The notes beneath the pieces are model-generated. The model was not told the origin of the DNA and searched no databases. It saw only the letters and a program-made list of their open reading frames with translations. DNA of 64,000 nucleotides from Aralia elata (Eukaryota > Streptophyta > Magnoliopsida > Apiales > Araliaceae). Where the stretch lies: contig JAVJAP010000106.1 in the NCBI GenBank assembly GCA_034770075.1, forward strand, positions 1,302,001 through 1,366,000. The letters are read 5' to 3'. The position numbers and the translations under genes were made by a program. Positions 1 through 11,460 of the stretch are shown in pieces (the first letter of the stretch is position 1; the number at the start of each line of letters is the position of its first letter).

Positions 1-2
1 AT

Positions 3-110
3 AAGGTTATTCATTCGGTCAAAGTACTTTGGAGGAACCATGCAGCTGAAGAAGCTACGTGGGAGCTAGAAGAGAAGATGAGGAAGAATTATCCGCATTT
101 TTTTGAGTGA
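3..110 (+). CDS. pol: 3' end of Ty3/gypsy pol (integrase C-terminus/chromodomain-like tail), element A
   Basis: The window opens inside a polyprotein. Frame 3 reads 35 codons to a TGA at 108-110. The peptide has the VKVLWRNH core followed by EEATWELEEKM and NYPHFFE, the ending typical of Del/Tekay-type gypsy integrases, where the tail is a chromodomain-like module that guides integration. Element C encodes the same tail on the minus strand near 24800, but there the NYP is followed by a stop. This copy is open to its natural end, so element A may be younger, although the rest of its pol lies outside the window. A polypurine tract and a 3' LTR follow directly, which confirms the orientation. 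Confidence 0.85.
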   Translation, partial: KVIHSVKVLWRNHAAEEATWELEEKMRKNYPHFFE

Positions 111-164
111 ACCCATGTTAAGTTTTCCGTACCTAGATTGTAATTCTGGGGACAGAATTCTTAT

Positions 165-177
165 AAGGAGGGGAGGA
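165..177 (+). other. Polypurine tract of element A
   Basis: An AAGGAGGGGAGGA run lies directly before the TG of the 3' LTR and primes plus-strand DNA synthesis in gypsy elements. The preceding bases (TCTGGGGACAGAATTCTTAT) match the pre-PPT sequence of elements C and D. Confidence 0.8.
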
Positions 178-3100
178 TGTAACGACCGAGAATTTTAGAA
201 TTTTCCTTGTAATTCGAATTTTTGAATATTAATGAATATATTCTATTTTATTAATATTATTTTTGTGTTGTATGTTTAAAGGTTGTGTGACAACCTGGGT
301 TATGTGAATGAATGAAATTTTACGTGTTATAGTTTTGTTTAAGTGAATAATTGATTTCGCGAAGCGTCACTAAATCACTATTCACGGGGCACGTTTCTCG
401 AGGCACTATTCACGTCATAAAATTGTGTCTTTTTCGATGTTGAGTAATTTCGTTAATGCGTATATGCGTAGTAGGATTTTTCCAAGTGTTAGAATTTTAT
501 TTGGAGTCATTAGTGATTTATTTAGGGGCCCAAATGTTTATTATGGGTGGCCCAAAGAAATGACCCAAACCCATGACCTAACCCATGACCCAAACTTGAC
601 CCATATTGGATATGGGCATAAAAATCAGCATTTGATGTAAGAGAGAGGGGAGTGCACAGTTGGGAGGGGAGGAGACCAAGTGTTGGGAGATTCATTTCCC
701 AAACACAAGCATGCCAAACATTTAGTTGCCCAACTTAGACAAATTCCTTGAGCTCTTCAATATTCCTCCCATCTCTTTCCAAGGCACCTAGAAGACCTAC
801 CCTCCATTCCCATTTTCAGCAGATTTTCTAAGAGAGGGAGAGAACAATATTGAGAGAGAGAGAGTGCTGCAGAAAATTTGAAGGAAGAAGAAGAAGAAGA
901 AGAAGAGAGGAATAGAAGAATAGGTTCAGGTTTTGAGCAAGGAGGAAGAAGGAATAGCAAGCTAAGCATCTACACCATCACCACCATCTTCATCTTTAAC
1001 CTTCAAAACTTCTAGAGAGAGAAAGAAGTGGGTGTGAGCTAACTTGAAGTAAAAGCTTCGAGAGGACTCAAGGAGGTTGAGGAGAGTTTATAACAAAGCT
1101 CTAAAGGAGTTCTACCATCTAAGAAGTAGCTACAAGAGGTAAAACTTTAACTCAATCCATTCTATTTGATTTGGTTGAGGTTTTTCAAAGTTTTCATGGG
1201 TTATAAGCTTTTGTGCTTGTGAGTTAGTTCTTGTGGAAATTCTTGTTGTCTTTGTTTGTGTTGGATGTTTATATATGTTGTTAAAAGGTTACATAAGCCA
1301 TTAATAACATCAAAGTGAAACAAAAATGCAAGAAATCCTTACCTTGGCTTAATGGAGCAAGAACAATGGACAAAACATGGACTTTGGACATTCGGACCAT
1401 TTTAGAGGACTTTGAAACTATGATTTCTTGTGTGTTTAATTTATTTGTTGTTATGATATTGTAGTTCCATGGGTTATGAGTTTAACCCAGTTGGAATGGA
1501 GTAAAAAGGGATTAAAACAAATATTTGGTGATTATTTTTGTAAAGAACACCAAGAACACCAAGAACACGAAAATATAGCATGAGTTAATACTTTGTCCGA
1601 AGATTTGGCCATGTTAATGTTAATGGGTAGCTCTAAATTTTTGATATGTTGTAGCTCTATGTCTTAGGAGTCCATAGAGTCCGAAATGGACCAATTTGAA
1701 GGTGTATAGGAGGAGTTCTGGTGGTTGGAAGCAAGGTAGGTCTAGAACACCAGAAAATAGAGCATCCGGGAAGCAAAACGAACTGGCCACGAGCTCAGAT
1801 ACTGGATAGAGCGCCCCGGCGCTGGCCATAGGCCATTTTGAGCGCCCCGGCGCTAGCCACAGACACTAGGTAAAACAGCTTCGATATCCTTTAGTAAAGC
1901 GGGCGTAACTTTCTCATACGAACTCGGATTGAGATGATTCAAGATGATTCGGAAAGATAACGAGTATACCTACAACTTTCGTTCTTTACGTTTTTCAATT
2001 TGATGTCTGTAGCATAGTCTAAATTGGCCATTTATAGGACTGTAGTGTATTTGGAGGCAATCGGAGGGCGTCGGACATGCACGTATGCAACGTGTTATGC
2101 TTCCAATGCTAAAGGATGTTGTTCTAAGTTATAAAACATGAATGTTATGATTTATAATGATACTTAGCATTAACCAATGAGTATTAGATAAATCGAATGG
2201 GCGTGTTAGACGTACGCAATTGCGTGTCGCTTGGGCATTCGAATAGACAAGTTGGGCGTATAGACGTGCAAGCGTCGTAACGCCGTAACTAGTGGGCATA
2301 ACCTTGTTTAATATTTTGTTTCTTATTTGAATGGGACATTATAGAGTTGTGTAAACAAATATTTGGTATTCCGTATGTGGCTAATTGTATGTGAATATGT
2401 ACCTAATTGTGTAGGATATTAAGGAGCGTGTGTTGTAATACTGTAGCAGCGCTTCAGGCAAGTTTCCTAACGCTTGTCTAACCCTTGTGTTGGGCAAGTT
2501 CCCTAACTTCATTCTTTCTATATATTGAATGCAAGTTTCCTTACTCTAGCTCAATTTAATATTGGGCAGGATTTCTCAACCGTACAACTTTTGTTTATTG
2601 TGCGAGTTATTTATTGATTGAGCAATCATTCTAGATTATTGCAAGTTTTGTGACTCAATTGGAGTTATTAATTTCAAATTATATTAGTGGATTAATTATT
2701 TTCAATTACCCCACATTAATGATAAATTATTGATATTCGCAGCTTATACATTTGAATTCATTATCTGTTGTTGGACTGTGAAACGTTTAAGTTTTTCATT
2801 CATGAACTGTTTAAGGAGATAGTCTACGCCATTTGTTTCGGCTAGACACATACAGGTTATTATTTCAAAAGCTATCCAAACCAGTAGTTGGTACGGATTC
2901 TTGGACTGAGAGAGCAACCCTTATTAGGGGATTATAATGTGTCGGTTATTCGATGCAGTCAGAGTTAAATGTTATGCATATACATGGTGTACGAGAGGCT
3001 GATCCCCTCGAGTACAACTGACGGGGCCAGGTTTTAAAAGAGTTAGTCGAATGATTGACTCTTTGGCTAAAAGTTCATGGTCGGTTGGACCACTCAGCAG

Positions 3101-3574
3101 TAAATAATCATTATTCATTGTTTCATTTGAACTTTGATTATGTCATTTCAGCTATTTCATCAATGTTCATAAATTGTTGATCTATGCAGCTATTATTCTT
3201 ATTCATTCATGATATATCTTCATTCTTGCTTTTAAACTTGCTGAGCAAAGTAGTTGCTCACCCTTGCTATATCATGAACCTATTGCAGCTAAGCCGGGGA
3301 GTTCCAAAGCGGACAAAGGCAAAGGAAAGCTTAAGGAATAGTTATATGTACTATCCTGATATGTAATTTGTGGAATCATTTTTGTATTATTAATGTATTC
3401 TGCGATGTATTTTTTAAGGTTATAGACCTTGGGACCGTAGTAAACCTTTTGTAATGAACAACATATGTTTATTTATTCCGCATTAGTTAAATTATGTTGT
3501 TTAGAGGTGTATGGATGTATTTTATCATGAGCACCAAATTCGAGGTATTGGTACCTGAATTTGGGGGTGTCACA
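178..3574 (+). repeat. 3' LTR of Ty3/gypsy element A (3397 bp)
   Basis: The LTR begins TGTAACGACCGAG after the polypurine tract and ends GGGGGTGTCACA. No second LTR is in the window, so neither its age nor a target duplication can be checked. Inside are a CCCATGACC-type short repeat near 560-600, a GAA microsatellite near 886-908 in a GA-rich stretch (830-1090) that may be the transcribed leader, and a GC-rich island with two AGCGCCCCGGCGCT motifs at 1810-1855. A CATAACT-type module lies at 1905-1990, CAAGTT repeats at 2457-2570, and the conserved nested hairpin at 3208-3276. Short ORFs in this stretch look accidental. It appears inserted into the minus-strand material that continues at 3575. 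Confidence 0.85.
3208..3276 (+). other. Conserved nested hairpin of LTR A
   Basis: Outer arms CATGATATA and TATATCATG enclose inner arms TGAGCAA and TTGCTCA around a 5-nt loop (AGTAG). The same structure occurs in LTRs B, C, D and the solo LTR at 6424. Confidence 0.7.
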
Positions 3575-5640
3575 AAATAACTTTTCATATCATGCTGAGG
3601 GGTCATATAGACTATGAACACATAGTTTTAATGGCATTCGCACCGCAAAACGGTAATTTACCAGGTATGTTTACAATAACGAAGAAGGTAAACTACCTAG
3701 TCGGGTACGTTAGGTGTTCAGCCTATTACACCTTAGTTTTCGGAACGACTATATGCGTTCTTAAATTAGAATATATTATCCAACTGGTATACCCCCATTT
3801 TTCGGGGTTGTTCACCTCAAACTTAGCATAAGACTCCGCACCAAAACAATTTGGTTCGGGATAAATTCTCAAAGAGATTACTTAAATTTTCATAAACATT
3901 TGTCTAGCTGAATCAATTAGCTTAGACATATACCAATAATTCGAACATCAATCAAAACATTTGTCTAGCCACTTAAATTGGCATTGACTTTTCTTTAATT
4001 GGTTCAAAATTCTGAAAATCATTTTATGACGTCATGATACCGCACTGTATTTACAGTCCGTTGAGGATTCCGTCATTTTATGACTTTGTTATACTACATC
4101 ATACCATAGTGGGCTGACGATCCTTAGATCACATCCAACACTAAGTTAATCTGCATTGATGACTCCATCATCTGTCATTCTACACCAGGTTCTACGATGC
4201 ATTGATGACTATTTAAAAATATATTTTGATATTTTAAATCATTTTTGTCTAGCCGAAACAAATAGCGTAGACTCTTCTTTAAACAGTTCCAAACCAAAAA
4301 AAAATCATTTTTGGTGTTATCATACCGCAACAGGTAACGATGCGTTAGTGGTTCGAAGCCCACTTCTACACACTCGTCACTCTGTTTTGAGGATAACAAA
4401 AATTTTATTTTTGTTTTTAAAGGCACATTAGTGCGAATTTAGCTTGATATCAAAAATTTCGAAGTCTAGCATAGCTAGAAGATTTGGAATACCTATGCTT
4501 CCACCATCAACTTCAATTCTTCTAATGATCCATTGCCTAATAATTCTATCTATTTCTATCATCCTTAAAACTTACTATACTAGAATCCTCAATTCTTCAT
4601 CCACAACCTTTCTATACTCCAGTACAGTTCATCAAACATACCACACGTTAGGAGTTCAGGAACTTACCACAATCATATGGGTTTAGGAACTTATCCTAGT
4701 CAGACCAAAATCATCCATTCACTGAGGGGTTCCACCATACGATTATGAGTCACGAACTTACCATACATATGAGTTTAAAGAACTCGCACCTAATCTTAAT
4801 ATTCTCTAACTATCAAATATATATATGAGAAAATAATCACTTCCTCATCATACGTATATCGATAGCGCGACACCAATATATCAATGATTATCAATATAGG
4901 AAGCTAAGTGGTTGTCAAACTAAACACAATCCCCTGCCCATACAAGGAATTGGTCAACTCGGCCACTAATCAATATAGGAAGCTAAGCGGTTGTTACACC
5001 AAGCACAAATTCCCTGCCCATACAAGGAATTGTTCAACTCAACCACTATATCGATATAGGAAGCAAAGTGGTTCTCAAACCAACCACAAATTCCCCGCCC
5101 ATACAAGGAATTGTACAACTCAGCCACTAACATGAGTCCTCCATTGAAATCCCACATAATTCTAACTTTCCCTTTACTCAATACGAATTTCATTCAATTC
5201 GTATATCAACATTACTCACTCTTTCATGAGTTTACATAGTATAATTTCATAGTACAACTTTCGTACAACAATTCTGTTATAACATTTCCAATCAATAGAT
5301 TGATCCTCTGGCCTTTATATGACCTCACCAGATTACGTTGTGACCTTTTCTTATAATCGTATTATATTACGATTCTTTTCTATCTCATGATCGTTTTATT
5401 TTACGAACTTCTTAACTTTCCCTTTAATCATATTATATTATGATTTTCCTTATGCTTTTAGTCTTATAGACTTTGTCTATTCATCATTACTCGTCCTCTT
5501 TAATATCAGAGTCAGGTAACTCTGGATTCTTATCTTTACAATTCTTTAAGATTCTTCTTTGAATCTTCTTTATCTTTTTCCTTACTTAATAATGAATTTC
5601 CAAAAATTCATCTTTTAGCACTTAAACTCTATTTGAGTTT
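3575..5640 (-). repeat. LTR-like minus-strand material, origin unresolved
   Basis: No gene is supported here. On the minus strand, copies of a TTCGGCTAGACA-like motif (near 3896, 3956 and 4246) match a block found in the LTRs of A and D. Sequences near 4600-4890 resemble 63704-63830 and part of the solo LTR 32162-34024. It therefore looks like pieces of one or more minus-strand gypsy LTRs between element A and the leader of element B. Two perfect palindrome arms of the form AATCGTA-TTATAT-TACGATT, or a close variant, lie near 5355 and 5426. Ends of a nested LTR could not be defined. Confidence 0.4.
4892..5130. repeat. Tandem repeat, three copies of about 79-81 bp
   Basis: Units starting at 4892, 4971 and 5052 each run from a (C)AATATAGGAAGC start through CCATACAAGGAATTG to a CCACTA end. 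A single related unit is present in the solo LTR near 32740-32960, so the array is probably a local expansion inside LTR sequence. The apparent ORFs across it on both strands follow the repeat period and are not taken as genes. Confidence 0.8.
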
Positions 5641-5718
5641 ATTCCTTATCCTCATCCCTGCGGTTATAGCCTAAGGTACCCCTACCTAAGGTTTATAACC
5701 TACAGCTCTGATACCAAA
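5641..5718 (-). other. Leader and tRNA-Met primer-binding site of element B
   Basis: On the minus strand the LTR end is followed by a 2-nt spacer, then TGGTATCAGAGC (5705-5716), which is complementary to the 3' end of initiator tRNA-Met. A leader beginning TGTAGGTTATAAACCTTAGG comes next. The leaders of C and D have the same palindromic GGTTATAAACC-like element just after the PBS. Confidence 0.85.
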
Positions 5719-6423
5719 TGTAAACGCCCCAAGGTCTATAACCTTAACTGAATACATATTTACCTTTAGATTCACAAAAAGGTTTACACAATTAACTTAC
5801 ATCAAATAACTAATTTAGTTATCATGCATAACACTATAATCTTGTCCTTTGCTTATGTCCTTGTCTTTCCTCGAACATTCGTATTAATCTGAAATTTGTT
5901 ATCATGATATAGCAAGGGTGAGCAACTATTTTGCCCAACAAGTTTAAATACAAGAAAGATATATCATGATTGCAGAAAGAATAAGCTTTTAAATTTTTAA
6001 CAATATAATAATTGTGAAAGAGCATGATTCATAATCTTAATAATTGAATGACTAAATCCATAATTCTGGATGTCAATAACGACCGTGAACAATTTAACTG
6101 AACCTTAGGGTAATGAAGGTGATCAGCCTTTCATACCTGATGGACATATGCAACATGCACTATGTGCGAATCAATAATTTAAGGAGGTGAAATAATTATA
6201 AAGAATTAAACCACTAGCATGCTTGAAACATAACAGCTCAAGTTTGAGTTAAGAGGAACTTGCTCAATATAAACTTGAGTAAGGATAGAGAACTTGCTTG
6301 TACCGTCGATTATTGCTACGCAATTTAACTTAATCTCTTATGAAAGACCTATCAGTTATAAGATTGATCTTTCAATTAGCATCACATATATCACCTTATA
6401 ATATCACTTCTTTATCAATAAAT

Positions 6424-9400
6424 TGTAGTGCCCGTGAATTTTAAACGTCATTATTAATTAAATATATAAATTAAATTTTTAATGAGTTAGTTTGTGTGCT
6501 TATTTGAACCTTTTGTGTGCATTGGTAGCCTACATGACTAGGTGATGAATTGTTTTAAGTTGAGTAAAGGGGGTCACTAATAGTATAGTTAAATTAGTGA
6601 ACAAGCCTTAAGGTTTAATATCAATTAAATTGATAAAGTAGTTACTAATTAATCATGCAAGTAAATTGAATATACTTAGTATATTGAATTGAGTAAATTA
6701 ATTAATAAAAGTATTAATTAATGAGAATTTTGTCACATTGAATAATAAAATTTAATAGTTCAATTAGTAATCAATTTCTAATTGATTAGCTTATTTAATT
6801 AAGGAACTAAGACCAATTATTTATTTGATCATGGGTGTAGTAATTAATAGTGTGGCAAATTAATTAATCAATCATTGGGTTAAATTAAATGACCCAATAT
6901 TGCATTAAATAGATTTAGATTTTATTAGCCTAATTAGGTTACAAGGTAAAGAGATATGTGTAAGTAATTAAATTCCATAAGATTGGAAATAGAAACCCTA
7001 AATAAACAATTAGGGTAATACATATTAAAATTGTTAAACTATGTTTATTACCTATTAAGCCTTTTAAAGCATGAAATTATGTCAATCAACTTGCTTTATT
7101 TGGTAACTCTTACACAAAGGACAAGGTTGTCAAGCTCCCATTGGTGAAAAATCTAATTAGCACACTTAAAGATAAGATTAAGGCTAAATGGAAGGGATAA
7201 GGTGAACTCTTATATCCAATGGGTAAGAAAGATGTGGGGGATAATAGCATGAATTCTAATTTAGCATTATACTTGCAAGTATTCTATCCTTTCATTTCAT
7301 TTCAAGTTCATTTCTTCTTTTCATCTCCTTCTTTCATTTCTCCCAAGCAAGAACACAAAGTGAGAGCTTAGAGAGAAAAAAGAGTGAGATTAGCATAGTT
7401 CATGCATCCCAAGTTCATCACATACTTTGGTAGATCAAGGAGAGTAGCTACAAGATCAAGGTGAAACCCTAAATCATTTTCTTCTTTCTTACTTTGTTTT
7501 ATTTTTATAGTTTTTGAGAGATTTTGTTCTAAGACTCAAGAATCATTAGATATTCATGCTTTATGTATAGATCTAATCCTCTTGAGTGTTAGAATGGAGA
7601 TTCAAAGGAAGAAAAGGAACTTATGTTCTTAAAGGGTAAAAACCTTAGCTTTTCTTCACTTGGATCACCCATAACTTGAGATCTACAACTTGGATTTGTG
7701 ATCCGTCGAAGGAGGGTGCTAGATACATGAGTTAGCTAGTAAACCCAAGTGGTAGAACACAAATCCAATAATTTTTGAAGCCTTGGGGGCTATTTTCCCA
7801 AAACAGTCCAGCTATAAAACTTAAAACTCTAAAAGCTTGCTGTCCTTGTTTTTCCAAAGGTTGTTTCGGCCAGTTATAAATCTTTTAAAAATCTGTAAAA
7901 AATTACAGAGGTACCTTAAGAAGTTATCTACAAGTAGGAAAAAGAACGAACACGTTTCGATGTGTAGTTTTTGTGTAATGGCTTTTACCGTGAAGGACTC
8001 CTAAATATTTATACCTAGATTTCTAACTGTGTATACCTTGAAAATATATGAAATTTTTACAGTATGTTTATGTATAGTATGAGAGTGTACCCTGAAAATT
8101 TCAGAATTTTCTGAGCAAAACTAGATTTATGAAAAATGTAACAAGATTCAGAGGTTTTGGGTACTTTAAGTATAGTAAATCACTTTCTAAAATTCCAGGA
8201 AAATTGGTGGATCATTGTTGGATCATATACTATCCAGATCCAGAGGAGAATAATTTTCAGAGCCTATTTGCTATTTTTCATAATAATATTATAGTTATGG
8301 TTAAAAGAAAATAAATGGTTAAATGATGTCATAAATAAGGAAAATGTGATTTATAAGCTTGGGTACTCCTAATATTATATATTCTAACTATTGAGGGGTA
8401 TTTTGATAATATTTAATGAGAAATAATATTTATGACCTTTTATGGGTAGTAAAAGAGTTGTTTAATAAAGGGTAAAACAATTAGAATAAATTGTTTATTC
8501 ACCTAATAACTTATTAAAATATTACTATGATATTTGTAATATAAGAATTCGATATTTTTTAGTAAACAAAGAAATATTAAGGTTAAAACTTCATGGAAAT
8601 ATTATTGAATGGGTAATAATATTTGTTTTAAGCATTAATAAATGATTAAGATGTTATTAAAATGGCTAATAATATTAGATTAAAATATTATTAATGATAT
8701 GAGAATTAAAATATTATTAAGAGATTAATAATATTAGATTAAAGTATTATTGGATGATTAAAATATTATTAAGATGTTAATAACATTAGTAAACGAATAA
8801 AAGTATTATTAGTGGACTAATAATACCAAGAGGTGAATTAAATATTATCAGGATTGATAATATTAAGTGTCTTATAGGATTTACGATAGTTTATTAACTT
8901 ATGTGTGCTATGTGATTTTCTTAATTGTTAAATAAATAGCATAAGTAAGCGTATCGATATACAACTACGCAGTACTAATTGGTAGATCGACGTTATCAAT
9001 GTTAGGTTCTTCAAGGCCAATTAGTTAAAGCTAGAATTACTTGTAGCTGAGCAGACAGGCAAGTTCCCTAACTTCATTCTTTCAGTATATTGAATGCAAG
9101 TTCTATCTTACTCAACTTTTATATTGAGCAAATTTCTAAACCTTATGCATTATTTTTAATTCGTGCAAAAAGGTATATATTGTTGCAAGTTATTCTTTAA
9201 GCTTGAATTTTATCTCCAAGCATGCTTTAAGTGGTTTAATTACTTTTAAAATTATTCCACGTCTTTGTATTTATTGACATTCGCACCCGTGCATTTGAAT
9301 TCGTATATTTATTTTAAGTTCAGAAATTTGTGAACTATTCATGGTTAAGTCTGAACCCTTGTTCGGTTAGGCAAGTACGTGAGAATTTATAAAAGCTATC

Positions 9401-10102
9401 CGAACCAATCGATGGTAAGGATTCTTAGACTAAATGGACACCCCTTTTATTATAGGGGAGTACCCCAGGTACCGGATATAAGGTACAAACAGCAGAGTTA
9501 AATGTTATGCATACACATAGCGTACGCGAGGCTGATCCCCTCAAGTACTTATTCTGTAGCCAGTAACCAGAGGGTCAACTAGCTATTGACTCCTTTGGAA
9601 GTTATTGTTCAGAGTCTACTTGACTATCAATTGTTCTAAAAGCAATAATCGTTCTTGCTTCTGATATTTATATTGTTGAATTCTTTTTTTTTCTATATTC
9701 CATTCATCATGATATATCCTTTATTGTCATAGTTTAAACTTGCTGAGCAAACTCGTTGCTCATCCTTGCTATATCATGACTTTCATTGCAGTTAAACCCG
9801 AGACTTCAGGGAAGGGCAAGGGTAAAGAAAAGATGAAGTGATAGGCTTCACGTAGCTGGCTTTATTTTATGCTTAGTTTAATTTGCTATTAATGTAATTT
9901 GAACCCTGATTACCATTTAGGGTATGTTTTGTGTTATGTATTAAGGTTATCGTATCTTGGGACTAGTAACACCTTTTGAATGAACAACATATGTTTGTTA
10001 TATTTTGCATTTAGTTATTGTATGTTGTTGGAGGTGAATGTTTGTATTGGATCGTGATGACCGAATCTGGGTATTTTGAGACCCGAATTTGGGGGTGTCA
10101 CA
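6424..10102 (+). mobile_element. Solo LTR of a Ty3/gypsy element (3679 bp) with 5-bp target duplication
   Basis: The sequence starts TGTAGTGCCCGTG and ends GGGGGTGTCACA. It is flanked on both sides by TAAAT (6419-6423 and 10103-10107), and element B's LTR resumes after the second copy. No PBS, PPT or coding sequence is present, so this is a solo LTR left by recombination between the two LTRs of an older insertion. The plus orientation follows from the nested hairpin at 9708-9778 and from the GGGGGTGTCACA end. CAAGTT repeats lie at 9057-9130, and a run of AT-rich inverted repeats at 8610-8870 includes a perfect 11-bp stem at 8710-8735. Small ORFs here are not supported as genes. Confidence 0.9.
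8610..8870. repeat. AT-rich array of inverted repeats inside the solo LTR
   Basis: Several imperfect copies of AATATTATTAA and its complement TTAATAATATT alternate, including a perfect pair at 8710-8720 and 8725-8735 around GAGA. It resembles a locally expanded palindrome. Confidence 0.65.
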
Positions 10103-10477
10103 TAAATTATCTAACATTTAACCACATAATTAAATATTAGATAACACCTTAGCACCATACGCATTCATAATTCTAAAGCTAGCACACATCGAGTCTTTAA
10201 CAGTGTTCACTATAGTATGCTGAGTGGTTTCCCACAAACAACCAACAAACTAGTTTCCGTCCCGTCTACACTGTTTTCATAGTGAGTTAGATCGGTTGCT
10301 AGTTCGTATATACCTTCGCTCCCTGAAGGAATTATTTAGCCCAGCTACTATACATCAACTATTAAAGAACACGACTGTACTATTACTTTATCATAAACCT
10401 TATGACTTAACACTAAGTCCTTCATTTTATAAGTTCTTCTTTATAATCCATTAAGCCTGAATACCTAATCCAGCAAG

Positions 10478-10676
10478 GTGGATTATCTAAACATACCAAT
10501 CCAGCAACCTGGATTTAAACTAACATACAATCCAGTAATTTAGATTCAAATTATCCTACAATCCAGTAACCTGGATTCACTAATTCAGTAAACCATATTC
10601 ACCAATTCAACAAGCTAGATTCAATCAATTCAGCAAGCCGAATACTACAATCCAGCAAGCTGGATTCAACTGTAAT
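10478..10676. repeat. Array of short palindromic units (AATCCAGCAAGCTGGATT type)
   Basis: About seven diverged units of roughly 25-35 bp occur, most centred on AATCCAG or AATTCAG and its complement. The best is a perfect 7-bp stem around CAAG. Two more units lie near 13764-13803, and all are inside LTR B. Confidence 0.75.
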
Positions 10677-10680
10677 TCCT

Positions 10681-11460
10681 ATTTTAGTTGACACTTAACA
10701 GTCGGTTAAATATTTAAAGCTTGACTTGACTTTGTATTGAGAGCCTCTCATTCCATATAATTGATTAAGGTTAATTATATAACCCTTTATATCAAGTCCC
10801 TTTATATTTGTCTTCGATTGATACTTAACATTTAGTTAAATCCTAAATCTTATCTTTACATCACGCTCGATGCATAATTATTGTTAACATTAATAAGGTT
10901 AACGTTCGTCTCATCCTTCTTTAAAGTTCTCTTTTGATCGACACTTAACGTTTGGTTAAGTTATCGTAGTCGTCGTTACATCATATTAGAGGTATTACAT
11001 TTGTTAACAATATTTAATTAATAATCGTATTATATTTCTTTATGTCTTCCTTTTCATTGACAATTAACGTCCGGTTAAATAGTCTTAGTCTGAAGTTACA
11101 TTATATCAATGTATTATCTTCATTAAAGTTAATTAAATAACTTTTACATCTTTCCTTTATGCAACTTCTTTTTAATGTTTACTTAACACTTTTAGCTAAG
11201 TTCTTATACTCTTGTATTAACATCCTTTACATGTTTATTAGGTTAATAGAATAAGTACATCAACATATAAGTCATCATTTAACTTTATATTATACCCTCA
11301 AGGCATTTCTTTTAATTACTACTTAACATGTAGTTAAGTCCTTATCAAATGTCTCCACATCGTTTTGGATGTATATTAGATTAAATAATAAAAATGTTTA
11401 ATCAAGCTTTCGCTGAACTTCTTCCATTTATACTTAACATGTAATTAAGTATTTAAACTT
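10681..11460. repeat. Diverged tandem array, about 120-bp period, seven copies
   Basis: An ACTTAAC-(5)-GTTAAGT-type motif recurs near 10691, 10821, 10941, 11061, 11181, 11321 and 11431. Spacing is about 110-140 bp and the sequence between copies is similar but diverged. The clearest copy, near 11320, is a perfect inverted repeat. It sits inside LTR B. Confidence 0.7.

Noticed and set aside
543..610. CCCATGACC(C/T)AA repeats resembling a telomere-type repeat
   Set aside because: The unit is not TTTAGGG-like, and the run is short and lies inside LTR A.
4321..4380. A GGTTCGAAGCC box at 4350-4360 matching a tRNA B box, hinting at a tRNA gene or SINE head
   Set aside because: No convincing A box at the right distance, no cloverleaf, no poly-A tail and no target duplication found.
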